NCBI RefSeq assembly: GCF_014204625.1
Contig: NZ_JACHLU010000001.1
Span: 434,001 to 498,000, forward strand
DNA from: Gillisella vitis
GTDB taxonomy: Bacteria; Pseudomonadota; Alphaproteobacteria; Rhizobiales; Rhizobiaceae
DNA: 64,000 bases
Direction of reading: 5' to 3'
The position numbers and the translations under genes were made by a program. The notes under the pieces were generated by a model. It was not told where the DNA came from, searched no databases, and worked only from the letters and a program-made list of their open reading frames with translations. Of this stretch, positions 51,804-59,400 are shown piece after piece. The stretch's first letter is position 1, and the number at the start of each line of letters is the position of its first letter.

Positions 51804-52435
51804 TCCAGAGGCATTGTCAGTAAATCATTGAAACAGTTCAGGATCCGGTCGGCGATCGGCCTCAGAGCGCTATTCCTTTCATTGCCCATGAGGGCAAATC
51901 GGGCGTCAAGGCTCAGCGCGGCCTGATAATCATTTTCCTGATCTCCCAGCATCCAGCACGCAAATCCCGACAGCAGGCCATGATGCGGTGCCAATGCCTT
52001 GATTTTATCCATGCCATCCGCATGTGGGGGTGCTGCGAGAATGTGGCTGAAAGCTCCATCCAGTCCGTGGTACCTTAGACCTGCCATGACTGCCGGATAG
52101 GGAGAGGCCGAGACGATCCATTTTGGCACCTCAGGGGTATGGCCAAGCCACTCAGATGCACCGGGCATAGGACTGGACAACTGATATTTGCAATGCGTGT
52201 GGTGATGCAGAAAACGGGCTGCCGCCTCAGACAGAGCATCTGCCGCAACACCGTGGCGACGCAGCCTTTCGCGGGTTGGAAGCCCCAAAAAGCTCGCCAT
52301 TTCAACTGGATCGGGATAGATGTCCCACTCTGCCAGCGTCAATCGCGTCAACTCAACCAGATCGGCGGTTGAATCCATCAGGGTTCCGTCAAAATCGACA
52401 AGGGCAAAAACAGGTCGGCCACTCTTCAATGACAT
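51800..52435 (-). CDS. HAD-superfamily phosphatase
   Basis: 211 residues. Catalytic motif I is ALVDFDGTLMDST (nucleophile D14), motif II WIVSASPY, motif III about DKIKAL and motif IV MLGDQENDYQAA. Helical cap between motifs I and II (subclass I, phosphoglycolate phosphatase-like). In this cluster it probably dephosphorylates a sugar phosphate intermediate, as GmhB-type enzymes do, but GmhB family features are not evident. Confidence 0.88.
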   Translation of the reverse strand: MSLKSGRPVFALVDFDGTLMDSTADLVELTRLTLAEWDIYPDPVEMASFLGLPTRERLRRHGVAADALSEAAARFLHHHTHCKYQLSSPMPGASEWLGHTPEVPKWIVSASPYPAVMAGLRYHGLDGAFSHILAAPPHADGMDKIKALAPHHGLLSGFACWMLGDQENDYQAALSLDARFALMGNERNSALRPIADRILNCFNDLLTMPLE

Positions 52436-53217
52436 CAGATGCGCCCTTCGTGATCAATCCGCGCCAGCACATCTGCGCGTCCCCACAGCAACTCGACCGG
52501 GCCGAAGGAGGTGCCAGTCTGACCGCCGGGCTTGCAGGCCACATCAGCAGCACTGCGCCGCACGAAGGAATAGCCTATCACCTTGTCCAGATCGCGCGCT
52601 GTGACCTGTGAAGCATAGCCAAGCAAGCGCTCCACCTTGATACCCAGCCCTTGATTGATGTCGAAAGTCCGGCATTGCGCACCCGGCAGCACCGATGCCA
52701 CAAACGCATCAAGCTGGAGATTGGAATAATCACCGGCATACGGAAGGTCTTCATAGAAAAGCGCATGGCTGCAAAGCTGACGGCAGGCTTCTCGCACCAT
52801 GATGTGCTCAATATGCCCCCCAATGCCCAAAGGAGCCAGAACAAGATCGAAACCGGAAACAGCCTCCTGCACGGCCTCACAAACCGCTCCATAAATCGGA
52901 TCATCCTGTGGCTCATTGACGGCAAAGATTGCCGGAATAGAGGGGTAACCCCGCAGCAGGGTTTCCTTGAATTCCAGCCGGTCAAGCTGTATCCCGTGGA
53001 ACATGCAGAAGGCATCATCCTCACGGCAACGAAGGGCCGTTATCGCCTCTTCAGTTGTGTGTTGCGGCGCATAAGGGGCATGAATACTCCCGACAAAAAC
53101 AGTCAGTTGATGGATGCTCCATCCATGAAATGCTGTTTTTGCAGCGAGAATGCCGCCGATGGAAAACGCAGAATCATCGGAGTGTGGTGACAGGATCAGC
53201 AGACGTGGAGGGCTCAT
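52435..53217 (-). CDS. PIG-L-family deacetylase
   Basis: 260 residues. The zinc-binding motif PHSDDSAF (usual form PHPDD) is near residues 11-18, and the second part is GGHIEHIMVREA (HxxH) near residue 135. Family members remove N-acetyl groups from GlcNAc-containing substrates, such as GlcNAc-PI or bacillithiol and mycothiol precursors, and glycans. Together with a LegB-like enzyme, deacetylation of a hexosamine in the glycan is plausible. Overlaps its neighbours by 1 and 4 bp. Confidence 0.88.
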   Translation of the reverse strand: MSPPRLLILSPHSDDSAFSIGGILAAKTAFHGWSIHQLTVFVGSIHAPYAPQHTTEEAITALRCREDDAFCMFHGIQLDRLEFKETLLRGYPSIPAIFAVNEPQDDPIYGAVCEAVQEAVSGFDLVLAPLGIGGHIEHIMVREACRQLCSHALFYEDLPYAGDYSNLQLDAFVASVLPGAQCRTFDINQGLGIKVERLLGYASQVTARDLDKVIGYSFVRRSAADVACKPGGQTGTSFGPVELLWGRADVLARIDHEGRI

Positions 53218-54161
53218 GAGCGCTCCCCTCTCTCAAGGCCGCAGGCAAGCGCAACCAATGCATCAACCCAGTTCTCCAGTCGCCATTTTTCAACGGCTGC
53301 CGCCATCTCGAAACGTTTTGCAAAAAGAGATTGTCGAGACTGGCGTATGCGCAATAAAGCCGATGCGAATTGATCTGGACTTTCGGCCAATTGCACATAG
53401 TCTGGAACCCTGCCTGCAAACCACTCTGCCCAGCCCGTCGGAGTTGAAACAACAGGCACGCCACAGGCGAGAGCTTCAAAAAGCACCATTGGCTGGCCCT
53501 CGCTTTTGCTGGTAATCACCAGGGCATCGAGGCTGCTGTAAGCAGGAGGGCACTCTTCTATCGACACAACGCGCCGATCAATGTGATGAACCTTGACATC
53601 CAGCGCCGAAACCTCAGCCTCGATGGGCGAAAGATCCTCTCCGACCAGAACAACGTCGAATATATCCTGCGTTTTCTGTGCTGCGGCGATAACCTTGATG
53701 AACAAAGGCAGTTGCTTGACTGGGTCATTGCGACCGATCCAGCCGATCCTGAATCTGGGCTCCAGCGCCAGCCGCGGCTTGAAGAGCTGAAGTGCACCAA
53801 TCGGGCGGATCAGGACAGGACGATCACCAATGACCACACCATCGCGTGCAAGAAGTGTCTGGATGTCCGGATGACAAAGCCACACAGCGCCCGCCTCGTG
53901 GATGCCGCGACGTGCACCAGTGGGCGTGTAGAGACCCGGATCGTCAAAGAAATCATGGATACATGTCACCGTTGCCCAAGGTGCCGGGCTGAGATGGGAT
54001 TCCGCTGTTCTCAATGCGATCCAGCGATCCGCATCAGGGTCAGGCGAGACGGAGGCGGTGATTTTAAGCCCCGGCCGCGCGACAGATGTGAAATGCCGCT
54101 TCAAATCTTCGAAAAGCCAACCATAATTCTGTGCGTAAACGTTGATATGCAGATCCGTCAT
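53214..54161 (-). CDS. Glycosyltransferase family 4-like
   Basis: 315 residues, GT-B. The C-terminal domain has FRIGWIGRNDPVKQLPLFIKV and SEGQPMVLFEALACGVPVVSTPTG, the E-x7-E donor site. The N-terminal acceptor domain is shortened compared with standard GT4 enzymes. Overlaps by 4 bp on both sides. Confidence 0.87.
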   Translation of the reverse strand: MTDLHINVYAQNYGWLFEDLKRHFTSVARPGLKITASVSPDPDADRWIALRTAESHLSPAPWATVTCIHDFFDDPGLYTPTGARRGIHEAGAVWLCHPDIQTLLARDGVVIGDRPVLIRPIGALQLFKPRLALEPRFRIGWIGRNDPVKQLPLFIKVIAAAQKTQDIFDVVLVGEDLSPIEAEVSALDVKVHHIDRRVVSIEECPPAYSSLDALVITSKSEGQPMVLFEALACGVPVVSTPTGWAEWFAGRVPDYVQLAESPDQFASALLRIRQSRQSLFAKRFEMAAAVEKWRLENWVDALVALACGLERGERS

Positions 54162-55018
54162 GCCGCCTCCGAATCCCGAAAGCCATCGACAGCTGCAATC
54201 CAGCAGGCCGCCTGCCCGTTCTTGATCACATGCGGATCGATATGATGCATCCCGCCGACATTCCAGGAGGCAGTGCCCGGGGAAAGAACCTGGGCAATCT
54301 CTTTTTCATGATAATGCGTCGGGCTCAGTACATTCATTTCAAATGCACGGACTGCCGTGCCATAGCGGGGCTGACAATCCTGTGCCCAGCGGATCGGCAT
54401 ACCGCTGCCAAGCCATACGCGCCCGGCTGGCCTTGACCGCCGTGAATCATTGAGGTGAATCGGGCTTTGTGGATGTTCTTTCCAGCCGTGCGTCGGTTGC
54501 GTGGACGTATATAGCGTCAGCGCATCATGCGTGTTGAAATTCGGGCACCCCAGAAGATACCAGTGATCCTGCCAGAAAAACGGTGTGGGGTCAGCCAATG
54601 GAACAGGCAAAAGATCGCAGTGATACCGCCATCGGTATGGAAAATCCGTCGCTTGATACAGTCGAACCGCGCCTGCACCCAGACCCTCGGGCGTCATCCA
54701 GAAACTGCCGCCATGGGAAAAGACATGCGGATAGGAAAGATGCCATGGTTCGCGCAGGACGATACCACAATAGCGCCACTCGCCCAGATCCTTGCTGACG
54801 GCAAGAGCAATCTCGCCCTTGTCGGCATCATCATTCCAAACCTCGAAAAACAGATACCAGTTATCGTCGTTCCTGATCAGAAACGGATCAGCAACAAAGC
54901 CCGCCTTAACATCAAGTATATCGGCAGCAGATAGGATTGGGAGCTTTGAAATATTATTTCCAAGATCCATGATATTCGATGATGACGCTAAACCGATGGA
55001 CCATACTTGGTGAGACAT
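54158..55018 (-). CDS. Five-bladed beta-propeller glucosyltransferase-like protein (GINT1 N-terminal-like)
   Basis: 286 residues. Repeated blade-like motifs include VADPFLIRNDDNWYLFFE, HLSYPHVFSHGGSFWMTPE, ADPTPFFWQDHWYLLG and IDPHVIKNGQAACWIAAVDG, the DPF/YPHVF pattern seen in the N-terminal domain of inositolphosphorylceramide glucosaminyltransferase-like proteins and GH43/GH68-type propellers. In bacteria these occur with glycosyltransferase clusters. Catalytic role unclear. Confidence 0.65.
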   Translation of the reverse strand: MSHQVWSIGLASSSNIMDLGNNISKLPILSAADILDVKAGFVADPFLIRNDDNWYLFFEVWNDDADKGEIALAVSKDLGEWRYCGIVLREPWHLSYPHVFSHGGSFWMTPEGLGAGAVRLYQATDFPYRWRYHCDLLPVPLADPTPFFWQDHWYLLGCPNFNTHDALTLYTSTQPTHGWKEHPQSPIHLNDSRRSRPAGRVWLGSGMPIRWAQDCQPRYGTAVRAFEMNVLSPTHYHEKEIAQVLSPGTASWNVGGMHHIDPHVIKNGQAACWIAAVDGFRDSEAA

Positions 55019-55112
55019 GAATTATTCCAAGATAATTATAGACATAAAAATCCATCGCCTGCTGCCGTCGCAAGCCGATACTGCTGCCGATTTTCTGATA
55101 GAACGTCTGAAA

Positions 55113-55754
55113 CTATGCCGTTTTCAGGGGCTTTAATGTGTATTTTTTCTGGTTTTCGTGTCTGCGAGACTGACCACCATTCAGCATTCTGACGACGATA
55201 TGCGTGAAAGCACTATGAAGATCTTCAACAAGACCATAATCCGCATCTCCCATTGACATGGAAAAATCCGAAATATCGGCACATAGACCTTTTCTGCCAA
55301 GGAGCGATACAACCGTCATGTTACGTCGCTTTGCCTCCCGAGCCGCCCTGACGAGATTTTCCGAATCTCCACTGACGCTCAGGATCAGCAGGACATCTCC
55401 AGCAACGCCACCGCCAAGTTGCTCGGCGAAGACATCCTCATAGGAAACGTCATTGGCAAGCGCAGTCAAACGGGCAATATTTTCGGCAAGCGCAACGATG
55501 CGCGGCATAGGCGAATACGATCTGGTATGAATCGACCAGTCACTTGCCATGTGAATGGAATTGCTTGCACTCCCGCCATTGCCCGCAATGAAAACAGTGC
55601 CCCCGGCACTCATGCAATCCACGACAGGCCGCAGGCAGACCTCAATATCATCAACCGAAAGCTCACCGATCGCCTGTGATAAATCATTGAGATACCGCAG
55701 AATAGGATCGTGCAAAGAGGTTCGGATTGTAAAATTCATGTCACGGCACCCCAT
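55113..55754 (-). CDS. SIS-domain isomerase, GmhA/DiaA-like
   Basis: 213 residues. Sugar isomerase fold with GTVFIAGNGGSASNSIHMASDWS (residues about 50-75) and LILSVSGDSENLVRAAREAKRRN, as in sedoheptulose-7-phosphate isomerase GmhA. The LPS heptose role is possible, but no HddA kinase is present, so a keto-sugar isomerase for the cluster's own sugar is also possible. First gene of the minus-strand glycan operon. The ATG at 55737-55739 is an alternative start. Confidence 0.82.
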   Translation of the reverse strand: MGCRDMNFTIRTSLHDPILRYLNDLSQAIGELSVDDIEVCLRPVVDCMSAGGTVFIAGNGGSASNSIHMASDWSIHTRSYSPMPRIVALAENIARLTALANDVSYEDVFAEQLGGGVAGDVLLILSVSGDSENLVRAAREAKRRNMTVVSLLGRKGLCADISDFSMSMGDADYGLVEDLHSAFTHIVVRMLNGGQSRRHENQKKYTLKPLKTA

Positions 55755-55777
55755 AAGAACAGCTTCAGCACATTTTC

Positions 55778-55812
55778 GAGTCTGTCAGGTTCAGATTGCA
55801 CCAGACGGGCTC
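55778..55812. repeat. Dispersed GAGTCTGTC hairpin element, second copy
   Basis: The first 21 bases equal those at 11287-11307. The right arm differs but still pairs through two G-U wobbles, which suggests the RNA or cruciform shape is kept. No T-run follows, so unlike the 11287 copy it is probably not a terminator. Confidence 0.65.
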
Positions 55813-56193
55813 TCAACCATCATTTCATCCGATGGAAGATGCAACCATTGGTGTATTTCGAATAATTGATACACCTATTGATATATGTTTCAAAAAGACT
55901 GTCAACCAAAAATTGAGTCAGCCAATTCTTGCCCTACTGTGAAACAGGCAAGACGATGCTCATTTTGGTGCGCGCTCTGAAACGCACTGATGGCCACTGC
56001 AAAGGCACCACATGCACTGCGATTATTTCTGGGTGGATCATAAAATTTAAGTTGCAGAACTTTTCATCCTCTGTACATTATTGGTTGCGTCACGAAAATA
56101 TTCGCGCATGAGGAGGGCGTGTGGCGCATTTTGGGCTGACCGCGTCTGACGCTGCCAGCACGACACAATTTCAATGACGTCAATTTGCAATTC

Positions 56194-56247
56194 TGGTCCG
56201 AAAAATGGGAACCAATTTTCGGATAAATCCGATGCGAAAACAAACAA
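56194..56247. repeat. Dispersed CCGAAAA...TTTTCGG element, second copy
   Basis: A perfect 8-bp stem TCCGAAAA (56197-56204) / TTTTCGGA (56217-56224), followed by AAATCCGATGCGAAAACAAA, which matches the segment at 35757-35776 with few changes. A rhizobial-type intergenic repeat is inferred. Confidence 0.65.
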
Positions 56248-56428
56248 ATCTGGAGTCTGTCAGGATCCGCTCTGCTGGCTCAATTTAACATGGCTTAATC
56301 TGGCAACCCATTGATGGTGCCACAGATTCCGCCAGGCTTTTGCATGATTTGAAAGCATCTCCCATTCTCACTGCCAGCGCCCCGGGTTCGGCACGTCGGC
56401 GCAGGCATTTCAAGATACAGAGGCTACT

Positions 56429-59400
56429 ATGACCAACGCGATCACCATCGGCACAGCAGCAAATCTCTTCTTCGGCTACAAGCCTGTCTGGGCCCCCGAC
56501 GGCAGCTCGGAAACGCCGTTTTTCACACCTCTGCTATCGCCGCTCAAGCCGCAAAATTCAGTGAACACTGTGTGCGATATGAGTTTGTGGTCAGGCACGC
56601 CTGTCATCACGCTCCACACCAGCGCCCAATCTCTGTTGTCGACAATCTACGAATACAACGTCTTGCCGGCGTCCAATGACCCACAAAATATAGAGGTGCC
56701 GTCTGGCCAACTGGCTCTGAACGATGCCGACAGCGAAACGGCAATGGCGGCCGCAAGTGCGTTTCTGGGGCTCAATCTTTCGAATGCCGGACATTACATG
56801 CTCGTCGTCTATGAGCGCTGCGCGTCGGTGACAACGGGTGACTATACCAATGGCAACAAGTCACAAGCCCGACAGGATGTTCTGACACCCGAGGCGCTTG
56901 CCATCGTCAATGCGCTTCCGCCTGCAACAGCCCCTGTCGCGGGATCTCCACTCTATGATAGCAAGCTTACACTGCCGGATGCACAGAAATACCTGAGTGC
57001 CATGGCACAGATTGGCACTCACTTTGTCACCAAAGTGCTGAATGGTGACAAGCTTGTCCAGGTGTTTTCCTACCCGGATGCCAAGTTTAAATATCTGCAA
57101 GACCAGTTTGATCTGGCAGCAACCCGGCAGCCGAACGGCCGCATGGCGGTATCGGGAACGCTTGCGAACAGCTGGGAAATATACACGTCACCTCTCGGGC
57201 ACGGTGGCCTTGGTTTTGTTCAATTCTATGGCAATCTTACAACCATAAGCCGTGATGAGGCGCTGGTTACGGCAATTGCCAAAGGTGCCTGGGCCAACGG
57301 CTATGTGCCGGAAGGGACGGCCAGCATTTTTGCCGCGACACGGGATTATGCTCTCCTTTCCGCGTTGACGGCGCAGACCACATACGCCTGCGAACTGACG
57401 CCCATGGCAAACCTGATGCCAAATGCCTTGGTACAAGGTCCATGGGATCGTCTTGTTGCAGGTGGCCTGCTGCAAAAATTCGGAAATTCCGTGATGATTC
57501 CGCTGCGTCGACCGCTCGATTACGACTGGTCCCAGATTTTCCCACAAACCACCGATTCCTGGGCCTCCGGCATAGCGACACCCGTGATTGATATATATCA
57601 GGAACGGGTCGATCTGGCACAAGTCAAGATCATGGGAGCTGAGATCATTGGGGAATCCTACCCTATGCAGAGCTTTTCCTGCTTTGCACAGGTGCTTCAG
57701 GCAACCTCGCAGATCGGCGCGGATCCCATCACCATTCCTTCCGATAATGTAACGCTCGTGGCGCAGATCATCGACACAACACAGGCGGCGCAAACGCCTG
57801 TCATGTCCATGAGTGACGCTGGCCTCAACACTCTCACTCTGTCGTGTCAGGACATGTATGGTGCCCTGATTTTTCAGGGAGACGGAACAACACCCGTCAA
57901 TCGTAAAACTGCTCTTGACGGTTTTCTGATGGAGACTCCCCCAGACGTCGATCCTGCGACAAAGCGCTATCTGGTTCACATAAACAGTGTGTTGACGGAT
58001 CCTCCAAGCGAGGCGACACTGATTGCTCACTCTCAAAGCGTCGAGTTTTCGGTGGTCGCTGGTGAGGCATTGCTGCAATCGCAAGGACCGAATTCCAGCG
58101 TCGTTACGGGGCTGGAAGTCGCTTATCTGAACTGGCTTGCGCAGATCATTCCTGCCAATACAACCGATCCGGTCCTGGCCAATGCGCGCGTGCGCGCACT
58201 GTATCTTGCCAATTCGATCGCTGACTTCGGTGCCGGAACGGTTTTCGTGCCGTATGTTACCTATGACAGCTACTCAAAATATGTGGGAGATCTGGTAACA
58301 CAGGCACAGCAGATCAGCGGCCAGATTGCATCATACCAGTCCCAGCTGATGACAACCGTTGCAAGCTACAAAATCATGACGTCCATTGACGCTGTAAACG
58401 ACAATGTTCGCAGCATTGGCGGCGTTCTGACGCAGTATTTCAAAGCCCTGTCCGAGGGACGCGGCTCCATGGATCAATACTATTCCAGTATTATTGCACA
58501 GCTTGACTCTCAGCTGCAAACTACATTGAAAAACATCAAAGAGTTGCAGGGCCAGCTCTCAAGTCAGCAGGCACGCATCAGTAACCTCGGCTCGCCTCCA
58601 GGCATCATTCAGGTTTTTGAACAGGACTATGTCCAGTACGAAAAAGACGAAGTGTTCAAGGCCACCATGTCCATTGTCACAGGGATATTCAGCCTCGGCG
58701 TGGCCTTTGCCGGTATACCTGGCGCTGCAAAAGAGGGCGTTCTCGACGCGCTTGAAGCATTGCAGGATGTTTATGAAAAACTTCAATCTGTGATGGATGT
58801 CATCAGCCAGTTGAGCGTAATTGAAGACGTGACGGCAGACATCGGCAAGATCAACGATTTGGGTACATCCATTCAATCTGCCGCGAACGCAGGGACGATG
58901 CAGCTTCCAAGCCAGGTTGATCTGGCGATGATTCCGAACAATGTTGAAGCCGCGCTTGCAAACGTGCCGACCAATGGCAGTCTGCAACAGGACAAGGCAA
59001 ACCTGATTGCTGCCACCAGAAATCTGGTCATCATCGGTTCCGCTCTGCTGAACGCACAGGCCCAGGCCAGCCAGTTGATGGTGGAAATCGCCAACAATCA
59101 ACGCCTGAAAACCATCAATAGCCAGCAGCAGGCCAAGATGTCGGCGCTGACAAACTCACTGAATCTGAGCAATCCGTCGCGGCCACCAGATCTTGCCAGG
59201 ATCGACCTGATCGGCATGACAGGGCAATTGCAATTTCAGCTCAAGCAGGTTCTGAGTACACTGGCCAAGGTTCTGCAAAATCAGAATGGTGCCCTTCAGT
59301 TCACCTATTTCGGTGAGCCTGTGCCGATCACCTCTTTCTCCCTTAATCAGCTTCTTGCCGCTATTTCGGCGCAAGACGCCAGTATTATCAATGCGATCCA

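Larger units (their letters stand above)
55755..56428. promoter_or_regulatory. 674-bp divergent gap with dispersed hairpin repeats
   Basis: Separates the glycan operon (minus) from the large-protein locus (plus). It contains a hairpin element at 55778-55812 (GAGTCTGTC / GACGGGCTC, second copy of the 11287 element with two G-U pairs). It also holds a second copy of the 35732 element at 56194-56247 (TCCGAAAA / TTTTCGGA stem) and a partial GAGTCTGTCAGGAT at 56253-56266. The AT-rich stretch 55860-55920 is a likely promoter zone. No convincing gene was seen. Confidence 0.6.

Noticed and set aside
56253..56300. Third full copy of the GAGTCTGTC hairpin
   Set aside because: Only the left arm and part of the loop match; no pairing right arm follows, so it was recorded only as a partial copy.
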